From NCBI GenBank assembly GCA_021811735.1, contig JAJZNK010000007.1, positions 1 through 35,792 of the forward strand: a stretch of 35,792 nt of DNA. The letters are read 5' to 3'. The stretch's first letter is position 1; each line of letters opens with the position of its first letter. Shown one piece after another: positions 1 through 9,052 of the stretch. A program made the position numbers and the translations under genes. The notes beneath the pieces were generated by a model. The model was not told where the DNA came from, ran no database searches, and was given only the letters and a program-made list of their open reading frames with translations. This DNA is from Nanobdellota archaeon. GTDB taxonomy: Archaea; Nanobdellota; Nanobdellia; Parvarchaeales; Parvarchaeaceae.

Positions 1-2
1 CA

Positions 3-1034
3 ATAATACAGTATACTTATAGCGTCCCAAGCATAGGAAACCAGATAATAAACACATCAGGCACAGTGGCAGGCACGTCAATATCAGGAAAACCCTCCAT
101 CCTAACCTCATATGAACCCTTGACGATAACCAATACTCAGACATCAGCCACACCCTCACCCTTCCAGCAGATGGTAAACATGACAAGCACAGATCCAGGC
201 TGGTCCTCAATAGCAACCTCAAATTTCGCACAGAACGTGGAGTTCTTCTACTACAACGGCAGTATAATCCCTAGCTGGCTGGAAAGCTATACAACCTCCG
301 GAGCGATCTGGTGGCTAAAGCTTCCTTCTATCTCTAATTCTATGGTAATCTACATGGGCTTCGCCCCACTCACAACCTCTCTTTTCAATAACGTAAATAC
401 CGGCGAGGCTCCACAGCTTTCCGCAACCTATGGGCAGTACGATGACGGAGCAGGAGTATTTAGTGGAATAAACTCTTATTATAACAATTTTAAAACTTCT
501 GTGTCTCTTTCTAATTGGGGGACAGGTTCGGCTTTGGCCGGTGGAAATCCGAATAAACCTTGTGCAAATAATGGAATGGTTTTCAATTCTACTTGCACAG
601 ATGTAGGTATAACTCTTCCATATCTAATTAATTGGACTTACGCTAGAGAACTTACTTATGGGTATTGGTCTGGAACCACATCTTATGGTAGATTCGGATG
701 GGGGTATCTACCAGCTGGGATTACAGAATATATAGCATCAGGTACTAACTACCCTTCTTTGGTAGCGGGAAATATTTCTGGAGGTGTACAGCAAGTGGGT
801 GCTCAAATTGCCAATAACAATAATAATTATACTTACCAACTTTATTATTCTGATAAAAGTTTTTATGAGATAGGTCCTACAGGCACAAAAATAATTTCTT
901 TTCCAACAATTTCCACTCTTTATCCCAGCACAGATCTTGCGATTCAAATGAATTCTGGTAATGCATACTGGGCTTATATCGCGGTAGCCACCGTACCGAT
1001 TGGAGGATATATGCCTTCAGTATCCTTTAGCTAG
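3..1034 (+). CDS. C-terminal part of a large secreted surface protein with a DUF2341-like domain; gene continues past the left edge
   Basis: Frame is open from nt 3 (IIQYTYSVPSIGNQIINTSGTVAGTS...), so the GTG at 66 is probably not the true start. 'NVEFFYYNGSIIPSWLESYTTSGAIWWLKLPSI...MVIYMGF...YDDGAGVF' resembles DUF2341; Thr/Ser/Asn rich. Confidence 0.7.
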   Translation: MIQYTYSVPSIGNQIINTSGTVAGTSISGKPSILTSYEPLTITNTQTSATPSPFQQMVNMTSTDPGWSSIATSNFAQNVEFFYYNGSIIPSWLESYTTSGAIWWLKLPSISNSMVIYMGFAPLTTSLFNNVNTGEAPQLSATYGQYDDGAGVFSGINSYYNNFKTSVSLSNWGTGSALAGGNPNKPCANNGMVFNSTCTDVGITLPYLINWTYARELTYGYWSGTTSYGRFGWGYLPAGITEYIASGTNYPSLVAGNISGGVQQVGAQIANNNNNYTYQLYYSDKSFYEIGPTGTKIISFPTISTLYPSTDLAIQMNSGNAYWAYIAVATVPIGGYMPSVSFS

Positions 1035-1099
1035 CCTCTTTTAACAGCAAACTCACAGATAGACTACAAAATTTTTGGCATAGCAATATTCGCCGAATA

Positions 1100-1107
1100 T
1101 TTATAAA
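1100..1107 (+). promoter_or_regulatory. TATA box of pilin-like gene at 1130 (leaderless arrangement)
   Basis: tttataaa located 23-30 nt upstream of the ATG, the spacing expected for leaderless archaeal transcripts. Confidence 0.55.
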
Positions 1108-1129
1108 CACCGTTTCCTTTATTTTATCT

Positions 1130-2320
1130 ATGCGAGTCAATCAGCATGATAAAGATAATTCCACAGCATTCTTGATGACCAAGTCAGGTCAATCAGCGCT
1201 AGAGTACATGATGACGTATGGTTGGGCCATCTTAATCATAGTCATCGTAGCAGTAATCCTATACAGCATGGGCATATTCAATCCAGCATCAAGCATCTCA
1301 TCCACGATAACAGGATTCTCAGCAACTCCCGTAAGCAATGCAATCTGCACTGCAAACGGAGTGTTAAGGATAGCAGTAGGAGATACCGTAGGACATAGGA
1401 TATTGATAAAGAACATTTCCGCAACGTCAAACGGAAAAACAGAAGTGTTCACCCCAACTTCAACAGTCGATCCAAATCCGATCATAACCTCTGGAAACAC
1501 ATACATATTCTCAATCCCGAACGTTTGTCCTGCTGCAGGCACACGATTTTCCGCTAATGTAAACATAAATTACACCGAGCCGACTACTTCATTTTCCACT
1601 TCGCAATACACTTCAACAGGAACAGTAACTGGAACAGTATCATCAACCATTATGTTTCCTTTTATGAGTTTTTTTGATGGTGTTAGTAGCAATATAAATT
1701 CTACAGTTACTTCAGGAACAGTCTCTTATATTACTTTGTCTGCTTGGATTAACATACGTAGTGTAGATCCTTGCTGGAAAAACATAGCAACACTTGTTCA
1801 AAGTTCTCCTTTGAATATTTTTGGAGAGTATACTGGGTGTAGTGCGTATGTAGTTTATAGAGCTAATTCTACTTTATCATATTCACCAGCACAGGGAAGT
1901 GTTGGAAGCGGAATAGGGAAGTTCGTATTTATTGTCGTAGAATGGAATGGAAATAATAAAGATGTATACATTTTTGACAATTCATCTACAGTTTACAATT
2001 CTCAGAATACTCTGTTTCCAGCGCAATTCTCCATAAATTATATAGATATTGGGGGTGCAACAACGTCAATTCATTTTGACAACACATGGGGTTTCAATGG
2101 CACTATATCTAACGTTCAACTTTATTCGGACGGACTTTCACCTTCGCAAATGTCGCAAATTCACAAAGAAGGAATATTCGGCAGGCCATTAAGTGGTGTA
2201 GGGCTTATTGGCTGGTGGCCATTAAATGGTACGGCAAAAGATTACAGCGGCAATGGTAATAATGGCGTCGCAACGAACATAGTATATACAAGCAATTATC
2301 CTACTACAGGGTTGTCATAG
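1130..2320 (+). CDS. Prepilin-like (class III signal peptide) surface protein with C-terminal LamG/concanavalin A-like domain, copy A
   Basis: N-terminal 'KSGQSALEYMMTYGWAILIIVIVAVILYSMGIF' (G^Q cleavage site plus hydrophobic helix); C-terminal 'LIGWWPLNGTAKDYSGNGNNG' typical of LamG-like domains. Confidence 0.8.
   Translation: MRVNQHDKDNSTAFLMTKSGQSALEYMMTYGWAILIIVIVAVILYSMGIFNPASSISSTITGFSATPVSNAICTANGVLRIAVGDTVGHRILIKNISATSNGKTEVFTPTSTVDPNPIITSGNTYIFSIPNVCPAAGTRFSANVNINYTEPTTSFSTSQYTSTGTVTGTVSSTIMFPFMSFFDGVSSNINSTVTSGTVSYITLSAWINIRSVDPCWKNIATLVQSSPLNIFGEYTGCSAYVVYRANSTLSYSPAQGSVGSGIGKFVFIVVEWNGNNKDVYIFDNSSTVYNSQNTLFPAQFSINYIDIGGATTSIHFDNTWGFNGTISNVQLYSDGLSPSQMSQIHKEGIFGRPLSGVGLIGWWPLNGTAKDYSGNGNNGVATNIVYTSNYPTTGLS
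1175..1629 (+). repeat. Constant-head repeat, copy A (partner 9098-9552)
   Basis: 455-nt ungapped near-identical match to 9098-9552, about 16 mismatches counted by eye. Confidence 0.85.
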
Positions 2321-2400
2321 TTCTTTTCTATAATACGTAAATTAAATAGCTTTAAACTATTTTTAGCAATTGTTAAATAGTTTTGGATTTTATCATCCAT

Positions 2401-3501
2401 ATGGTTGATCTGTTAGAGCACGAAGGAAAGAAGTTGTTTAAAAAGTATGGTATACCAATTCCTTCAGGATATCTAATAAACTCTACAGACGATTTGAAAG
2501 AAATAAACAAAGAGTCCATAATAAAAGCTCAGGTTCCTGCAGGTCATAGAGGTTTAAATGGCGGTGTAAAAAAAATAAAAAATAAAAACGAGGCGATATT
2601 AGTCGTAAACAGAATTAAGAAGTTAAGTTTTAACGGTTTTAATGCAAAATCCTTTTTGGTCGAGGAGGCGATAAAGCACAAAAAAGAACTGTACTTGGGA
2701 TTAACATTAGATAGAAGCCTAAAAATGCCGGTTTTAATAGTTTCTCCTTACGGAGGGGTTGAAATAGAAAAAATTCCGGCAAAGAATCTTGGTAAATTCC
2801 ACTTGGATATATTTTTAGGAATGTCAGAACATGTTAAAAGGGATGCATTTTCATTTGTTAAAATCGATGAAGCTCTACGTGATAAATTTTATTCAATTCT
2901 TGACAGTTTGTGGGATATATTCACAGGAGAGGATGCTGAATTGGTAGAGATAAATCCTCTTGCAGTGACCGATATCAATCTCATCGCCCTGGATTCTAAG
3001 ATTACTATTGAAGATGATGCGTTGTTTAGGCACCCAGAATATAAGAAAACTAACGATTATTTGGATCCGATAGAAGCAGAGGCTAAAAGTAAGGGAATAT
3101 CCTTTGTCAGATTAAGTGGGAATATAGGTTTAATTGCAAACGGAGCAGGTTTAACATTGGCTACCATCGATCAGATAAAGCTTGCAGGGGGCGAAGCCGG
3201 CGATTTTCTAGACCTTGGAGGAACGGATGATCCTTCTAAAGTAGCGGAAGCGATAAATCTTGTGAAAAAATCAAAACCGAAAGTCTTATTTATAAATATT
3301 TTTGGAGGAGTAACAAAAGCGGATACAGTAGCCGAAGGTATTGTCCAAGCTATAAAAAGTTCAGACATGCAGTTTAAAATCATCGTCAGGCTGAAAGGAG
3401 TAAACGATGAAAAAGGTAGAAAAATACTCACAGATAATCATATAGACGCTTTTACTGACATATCCGAAGCCATTAAAAAAGCAGTGGAGGCATCGAAATA
3501 A
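2401..3501 (+). CDS. sucC: Succinyl-CoA synthetase (ADP-forming) beta subunit
   Basis: MVDLLEHEGKKLFKKYGIPIPSGYL..., 'EINPLAV', 'FLDLGGTDDPSKV', 'LFINIFGGVTKADTVAEGIV'. ORF track start at 2383 is TTG; ATG at 2401 preferred, with ttaaata about 22-28 nt upstream. Confidence 0.93.
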   Translation: MVDLLEHEGKKLFKKYGIPIPSGYLINSTDDLKEINKESIIKAQVPAGHRGLNGGVKKIKNKNEAILVVNRIKKLSFNGFNAKSFLVEEAIKHKKELYLGLTLDRSLKMPVLIVSPYGGVEIEKIPAKNLGKFHLDIFLGMSEHVKRDAFSFVKIDEALRDKFYSILDSLWDIFTGEDAELVEINPLAVTDINLIALDSKITIEDDALFRHPEYKKTNDYLDPIEAEAKSKGISFVRLSGNIGLIANGAGLTLATIDQIKLAGGEAGDFLDLGGTDDPSKVAEAINLVKKSKPKVLFINIFGGVTKADTVAEGIVQAIKSSDMQFKIIVRLKGVNDEKGRKILTDNHIDAFTDISEAIKKAVEASK

Positions 3502-3502
3502 T

Positions 3503-4369
3503 ATGGCTATATTGATGGATAAAAAAACAAGTGTACTTATTCAAGGGATAACCGGTCACCAAGGAAAATTTCATAGTAAAGAAATGTTAGATTTAGGCAC
3601 TAGAGTTGTTGCCGGAGTGACCCCTGGAAAAGGAGGACAAAAAGTTAACGGTATCAAAGTGTTTGATTCTGTATACGAAGCTGTGGAAAAGACTGGTGCC
3701 AATTCATCGGTTGTATTTGTACCTGCTAATTTCACAAAGGATTCTGTAATAGAAGCTATCGACTCAGGAATAAAACTTATATCCATAATTACAGAACATG
3801 TTCCCTTTCAAGACATGTTGAAAATAAATGACTATGCAAATATGAAAGGTGTCACTATAATCGGTCCGAATTGTCCCGGGCTAGCGGTTCCAGGTATTGG
3901 CAAGATGGGAATAATCCCAAATTCAACGCTTCGGAAAGGAAACATAGGGGTGATTTCAAGAAGCGGGACACTGACTTATGAAATAGTAAATGTTATAACA
4001 GAAAATGGGATGGGCGAGAGCACCGTATTAGGTATAGGTGGAGACAAAGTAACTGGTTTGAGTTTTACGGATGCCCTAAAAATGTTTGAGAGTGATGACC
4101 AGACTAAAGCAGTCGTGTTAGTCGGGGAGATAGGTGGGAATGAAGAAGAAAAGGCCGCGGACTTCATAAAGAATGAATTTGGCAAGCCTGTAGTAGCATT
4201 TATTGATGGGATATACGCTCCCCCTGGAAAGAGGATGGGTCATGCAGGAGCGATAATATCTGGAAAAACTGGAACGGCAAAAAGCAAATTAGACGCATTC
4301 AAAAACGCAGGAGTTAGAGTAGCGAAAAATTTCAATGAACTATCGGAGTTCTTAATCAACAAATACTAA
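3503..4369 (+). CDS. sucD: Succinyl-CoA synthetase alpha subunit
   Basis: 'LIQGITGHQGKFHSKEMLDLGTRVVAGVTPGKGG', 'GPNCPGLAVPG', phosphohistidine region 'GHAGAIISGKTGTAKSK'. Confidence 0.95.
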   Translation: MAILMDKKTSVLIQGITGHQGKFHSKEMLDLGTRVVAGVTPGKGGQKVNGIKVFDSVYEAVEKTGANSSVVFVPANFTKDSVIEAIDSGIKLISIITEHVPFQDMLKINDYANMKGVTIIGPNCPGLAVPGIGKMGIIPNSTLRKGNIGVISRSGTLTYEIVNVITENGMGESTVLGIGGDKVTGLSFTDALKMFESDDQTKAVVLVGEIGGNEEEKAADFIKNEFGKPVVAFIDGIYAPPGKRMGHAGAIISGKTGTAKSKLDAFKNAGVRVAKNFNELSEFLINKY

Positions 4370-4460
4370 ATATCGTATGAGTTATATATAAAAATACAAA
4401 ATTTTAAATAGTATTAAAAACAAACCCTATTATAAACATTATTTTATATAGGAGGTAAAA

Positions 4461-4778
4461 ATGGAAGATATCAAAGGAATGGAACAATTCGATAAAAGAG
4501 TTTTAAAATCTACTAAGCCTGTTTTAGTCGATTTATGGGCGCCTTGGTGCATGCCGTGCAGATGGTATTCTCCAGTAATAGAAAAAGTTTCCGAAGAGAT
4601 GAAGGCCAAATTTGACCTTGTAAAAATCAATGTTGATGAAAACCAGGAAATCGCAGCTAAATACGGTGTAGAGGCTATACCCACAACTTTGCTTGTGGAA
4701 AAGGGCAGCGTAAAGTCTAGCGTCGTTGGTGCGATGCAGGCTGATCAGCTGAAGAGTTGGCTAAATAAGAACTTATAA
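4461..4778 (+). CDS. Thioredoxin
   Basis: 'VDLWAPWCMPCRWYSPVIEKVS' with CxxC (WCMPC); 'VEAIPTTLLVEKG' cis-Pro loop; Shine-Dalgarno ggaggt at 4451-4456. Confidence 0.93.
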   Translation: MEDIKGMEQFDKRVLKSTKPVLVDLWAPWCMPCRWYSPVIEKVSEEMKAKFDLVKINVDENQEIAAKYGVEAIPTTLLVEKGSVKSSVVGAMQADQLKSWLNKNL

Positions 4779-6628
4779 TGGTAGAATTTACTTGGATGAC
4801 CGGCGGTAAACAGGGCAGCGGCATCGATGCAGCATTGGGTCTTTTTTCGAGAGTACTGATGTCTTTTGGGTATAATATCTACGGTTATAGAGAATATTTC
4901 TCAAATATAAAAGGAATGCACAGTTTCTTTACGGTTCGGGTTTCTGATAAAAAGGTAGCCTCCATACCTAGCACTGTGGATATGGCAGTTTTTTTTGATA
5001 ATGAGTCGGTTTTAGGTGAAAAAAATGAAAGAGGCGAAATAGTCCATGACGGTCATGTCAGAGATGTAAAGGCAGGAGGATTATTGATTGTTGATAGCAA
5101 ATTGGACAAGAGCAAGATAAACAGAAATGATATAAACGTTCTAGATATTGACTTCGATTATATTATAACCAATGTCGCTAAAAAACTTGGAAAACAGACG
5201 AGCGAAGTCCTAATAGCTAAGAATATAATCTGTGTGGCGGCTTCATGCTATATCTTAGGATTAGATGAAAGCGCAACTATAGAGGCAATAAAGAAGGAAT
5301 TTTCAAAGAAACCTCAGACAGTCATAGATCTTGACGTATCAGTATCTAATGAAACTATAGATTATCTTAAACAAAGGAACGAAGTCGTAACTAAAGAAAC
5401 GTTGGATCACATTAAGAGCAAGGGAATTCCAGTCATAAAAAAATTGGAAAATTCTGGTAAGAGTCAGCAACTTTACATGGAGGGCTTTGCATCTACAGCA
5501 ATAGGAAAGGCAATAGCCGGCTGTAAAATGCAAATTTACTACCCCATAACTCCAGCGAGTGATGAAAGTGTGTTTATAGAGTCTCATCCAGAATTGGGTA
5601 TAAGAGTAGTACAACCAGAAAGCGAGTTGGCAGTTTTAGCAATGACAACAGGAGCTGCAATAGCAGGTGCCAGGGCATCAAGCTCAACGTCTGGTCCAGG
5701 ATTATCGCTTATGTCAGAAACTGTAACATGGGCAGGTATGAATGAAACCCCAATAGTCTTAGTTGATCATCAAAGAGGAGCTCCAGCAACCGGTCAGCCA
5801 ACAAGAACAGAACAGCCAGATTTAATGTTTGCAGTTCACCAAGGGCACGGCGATTTTGGAAGGATTATAATCGCACCAGGAGACGTGGAAGAAAGTATAC
5901 AGATGACTGCAGAGGCTTTCAACTACGCCGAAGTTTACCAGCTGCCAGTCATAGTGCTGGGAGAGAAAGCGATTTCCCAAGGATCCATGAACATGGATAA
6001 AAAAACAATAACTGACATAAAAGATAATTACAAAATCAAACGAGGCAAACTTGTTGAAAAAGTCGATAGTAACTATAAAAGATTCAAATTTACTGAAGAC
6101 AATATATCAGAGAGGATAGTGCCTGGTAATCCAAATGCAATATTCTGGTTAACGGGAGACGAACATGATGAATGGGGACACGTTTCTGAGGATCCCAACA
6201 ACAGGATAAAGATGATGGACAAGAGAAATGGTAAGTACCAGCAAATACTGAAGGATTTGACTCCAAATGAGAAGTTCACACTTACAGGAAAATTAGAAGA
6301 TGCAGATCTACTTTTAATAACTTGGGGTGGTCCGTCGGCGGCTGCAAGGGAAGCAATATCTGGTAAAAACGTTGCACTGTTGCAGATTAAGTTAATCCAT
6401 CCACTGCCAACCGAAGTCTTGGATATTCTTAAAAAGGCGAAGAAGGTTGCAATTTTGGAAGAAAATATAACTGCGCAACTAAAACAACACATTGCCTCCG
6501 TGACTGGGTTCGTAATACAAAATGAGATATTGAAGTATAATGGAAGATTAGTAAGGTACGACGAAGTCGCGGATGCGCTTGACAAAGTAATGAAAGGGGA
6601 AAACAAGGTGATATTAAATGGCTACTGA
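4778..6628 (+). CDS. korA: 2-oxoacid:ferredoxin oxidoreductase, fused gamma-alpha subunit
   Basis: N-terminal gamma-like domain 'GGKQGSGIDAALGLFSRVL' plus alpha domain 'YYPITPASDESVFIE...SSSTSGPGLSLMSETVTWAGMNETPIVLVDHQRGAPATGQPTRTEQPDL'. Start overlaps the thioredoxin stop. Confidence 0.93.
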   Translation: MVEFTWMTGGKQGSGIDAALGLFSRVLMSFGYNIYGYREYFSNIKGMHSFFTVRVSDKKVASIPSTVDMAVFFDNESVLGEKNERGEIVHDGHVRDVKAGGLLIVDSKLDKSKINRNDINVLDIDFDYIITNVAKKLGKQTSEVLIAKNIICVAASCYILGLDESATIEAIKKEFSKKPQTVIDLDVSVSNETIDYLKQRNEVVTKETLDHIKSKGIPVIKKLENSGKSQQLYMEGFASTAIGKAIAGCKMQIYYPITPASDESVFIESHPELGIRVVQPESELAVLAMTTGAAIAGARASSSTSGPGLSLMSETVTWAGMNETPIVLVDHQRGAPATGQPTRTEQPDLMFAVHQGHGDFGRIIIAPGDVEESIQMTAEAFNYAEVYQLPVIVLGEKAISQGSMNMDKKTITDIKDNYKIKRGKLVEKVDSNYKRFKFTEDNISERIVPGNPNAIFWLTGDEHDEWGHVSEDPNNRIKMMDKRNGKYQQILKDLTPNEKFTLTGKLEDADLLLITWGGPSAAAREAISGKNVALLQIKLIHPLPTEVLDILKKAKKVAILEENITAQLKQHIASVTGFVIQNEILKYNGRLVRYDEVADALDKVMKGENKVILNGY

Positions 6629-7541
6629 TGTTAAGAGTTTGACTTCGAATGAATTCAACGATTGGTGCGGAGGATGTGGGGACAGTGGAATAGTTCTTGC
6701 TGTAAAGAATGCAATAGTAAAAGCCAATTTAGATCCTCATAAAACAGTCCTAGTTTCGGGAATAGGGTGCTCGTCAAAACTGCCACACTTGGTTAACATT
6801 AATGGCGTGCATACACTGCACGGCAGACCAATACCATTTGCAGAAGGCATAAAATTAGCCAATCCAGAGCTTACGGTTTTGTTGGACAGCGGAGATGGAG
6901 ATACTTATGGTATAGGCGTTGGACATTTTATTAGTGCTGGCAGAAGAAACGTGGATATAAAATTATTTATACATGATAATGGGGTTTATTCTCTGACAAA
7001 GGGACAAGCAAGCCCTACATTGCCAGAAGGGAGAAAAACAAAATCTCTTCCAGCTCCAAATATAAACGGTGCATTAAATCCATTAGCATTAGCCATAATG
7101 TCTGGTTATAATTTCGTGGCAAGAGCACAAAGTTTTAAGGTAAACGAACTCGCAGATATAATGGTAAAAGCCATACAACACAAGGGATTAGCATTGGTAG
7201 ATATAATGCAAGGATGCCCAACTTATAATCCAGAGTTCACATCTTCAGCATGGTTCAACACTCATCTTAAGCCTATACCAGACGGATACGATGGATCTGT
7301 AAAAGACCCTTTTAATAGGGAAGAAGTAAATCAGAAGAAAATAGATGCGATTAAACTGTTGTTAAGTGAGGACCAAGATAACATGCATACTGGAGTATTT
7401 TTCCAAAATGAAGACCCAGATACTTTTGAAACTAGGCTTCAAAAAAGGAACATTCCGCCTCCTTCATCCCAAAAAATAACGGATGACAATGGAAATTCGC
7501 TTACTGATATAGAACCTTTACTCAAATCCCTGGAGGTATAG
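6618..7541 (+). CDS. korB: 2-oxoacid:ferredoxin oxidoreductase beta subunit (TPP-binding)
   Basis: 'WCGGCGDSGI', 'GIGCSSKLPHLVNINGVHTLHGRPIPFAEGIKLANP', 'GDGDTYGIGVGHFI', 'YSLTKGQASPT'. Confidence 0.95.
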   Translation: MATDVKSLTSNEFNDWCGGCGDSGIVLAVKNAIVKANLDPHKTVLVSGIGCSSKLPHLVNINGVHTLHGRPIPFAEGIKLANPELTVLLDSGDGDTYGIGVGHFISAGRRNVDIKLFIHDNGVYSLTKGQASPTLPEGRKTKSLPAPNINGALNPLALAIMSGYNFVARAQSFKVNELADIMVKAIQHKGLALVDIMQGCPTYNPEFTSSAWFNTHLKPIPDGYDGSVKDPFNREEVNQKKIDAIKLLLSEDQDNMHTGVFFQNEDPDTFETRLQKRNIPPPSSQKITDDNGNSLTDIEPLLKSLEV

Positions 7542-7543
7542 TA

Positions 7544-8692
7544 ATGACGGAACAAGTCGAGATAAAGGAAGGGTTGGATGGAGTATACATAACAAGATCT
7601 ACCATATGCAAAGTCGACGGCCAACAGGGGAAATTATATTACAGAGGTTATAAAATAGAAGATTTGGCAGAAAAATCATCCTATGAGGAAGTATGTTTTC
7701 TTTTACTGTATGGAAAATTGCCAAATAAAACGGAACTAGAGGATTTCAATAAAAAGCTAAAAGGAGAGAGAAAAATATCTGAAAACCTAAAGATGTTGAT
7801 TAAAGGGTTTTCAACTGCTAATACACTTGATGTTTTAAGAACTGCAATGTCAGCCATTTCTTATGACGACAACCAGCCTTACAGTGCAGATGAGACTGAG
7901 AACATAGAAAAAGCGATAAGGATAATTTCCAAAACACCCACAATCGCAGCAGCGATAGGCAGGTTAAAACAAGGAAAGGAGATAATAGAGCCAGACGACT
8001 CTTTAGGTCATGCCGAGAATTTTCTCTATATGTTGATTGGGTCTAAACCTGACAAAGAGAAGTCAAAGCTTATGGACGTCATGTTTATACTTCACGCGGA
8101 ACACAGTTCCAATGCGTCGACATTTGCTACACTAGTTGCATGCTCAACACTTGCTGATATATACGCTGGAGTCACAGCAGGTATGGCTGCGTTAAAAGGG
8201 CCTTTGCATGGTGGAGCGGATGAGGCTGCAATAAGAATGATGAGAGAGATTGGAAATCCGGAAAACACCGAGACTTATATAGAAGAGGCATTGGCAGGCA
8301 AGAGGAAGATTATGGGGTTTGGGCACAGAGTTTACAAAACATACGATCCGAGAGCTAGGATACTTAAAACTTACCTCGATAAAATAAAAGCAAACTCTGG
8401 AGAAGAAATAAACAACTTCATTTCGATATCTCTGCGTGCAGAAAAGATGATGATAGAGAAGCTAGGTAAAAGTCATGGGATATGGCCAAACGTGGATTTT
8501 TTCTCAGGTCCTTTATATCTTTATTTAGGCATTCGAATAGAACTATTTGATACAGTATTTGCATCTGCCAGGACTGTCGGGTGGTGTTCTCATGTGATAG
8601 AATACTGGAAAAACAACAAACTTTTCAGGCCTTTAGAAGAGTATATTGGCGAGCTGGATCTTGGTTATACACCTATTGAGGAAAGAACTTAG
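7544..8692 (+). CDS. gltA: Citrate synthase
   Basis: 'HAEHSSNASTFATLVACSTLADIYAGVTAGMAALKGPLHGGADEAAIRMM', 'KIMGFGHRVYKTYDPRA', 'FSGPLYLYLGI'; SD ggaggt upstream. Confidence 0.95.
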   Translation: MTEQVEIKEGLDGVYITRSTICKVDGQQGKLYYRGYKIEDLAEKSSYEEVCFLLLYGKLPNKTELEDFNKKLKGERKISENLKMLIKGFSTANTLDVLRTAMSAISYDDNQPYSADETENIEKAIRIISKTPTIAAAIGRLKQGKEIIEPDDSLGHAENFLYMLIGSKPDKEKSKLMDVMFILHAEHSSNASTFATLVACSTLADIYAGVTAGMAALKGPLHGGADEAAIRMMREIGNPENTETYIEEALAGKRKIMGFGHRVYKTYDPRARILKTYLDKIKANSGEEINNFISISLRAEKMMIEKLGKSHGIWPNVDFFSGPLYLYLGIRIELFDTVFASARTVGWCSHVIEYWKNNKLFRPLEEYIGELDLGYTPIEERT

Positions 8693-8998
8693 TGTCTATA
8701 GGTACTTGAAAATCTAAATCGTATCTAGATTTTATTAAAATGTTGCTAAACTCTTTTGGCAACTATCAATAGGTTACCTCCTCACTGAAAATAAAGGTCA
8801 TGAAATACCAATCCTTATTTTTCTATAATTCAAAGCTGGCTGTGGTTTATTCTATACAATTTATAGTCCTTGTCTTGACATCTCCAGTCTTGCTATTATA
8901 TCATAAAGCATGTCTTGCAGAGGCACTCTGTATTTTCTTATGAATGTGATAAACATTGGTGGGGCTACGAGTGAGCAAAATTATTTTATGCAATGTGA

Positions 8999-9008
8999 GG
9001 TTATAACC
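8999..9008. promoter_or_regulatory. 10-bp perfect palindrome GGTTATAACC upstream of the pilin copy B promoter (candidate operator)
   Basis: ggttataacc about 14 nt upstream of the TATA-like gcttaaat at 9023-9030. Confidence 0.25.
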
Positions 9009-9022
9009 AAATTTTGCTAAAT

Positions 9023-9030
9023 GCTTAAAT
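9023..9030 (+). promoter_or_regulatory. TATA-like element of pilin-like gene copy B
   Basis: gcttaaat, 23-30 nt upstream of the ATG at 9053; same spacing as copy A. Confidence 0.45.
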
Positions 9031-9052
9031 CCTCTATTTACTTATTTTATTT

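Noticed and set aside
1189-1566. 125-aa minus-strand ORF (repeated as 9184-9489)
   Set aside because: Antisense to the conserved pilin heads; conserved only because the sense strand is conserved.
6073-6606. 177-aa minus-strand ORF
   Set aside because: Antisense shadow of korA; the plus-strand frame has clear family motifs.
8693-9052. Possible tRNA or structured RNA in the largest non-coding gap
   Set aside because: No cloverleaf, no T-loop GGTTCGANTCC-type sequence, no strong long hairpin seen.
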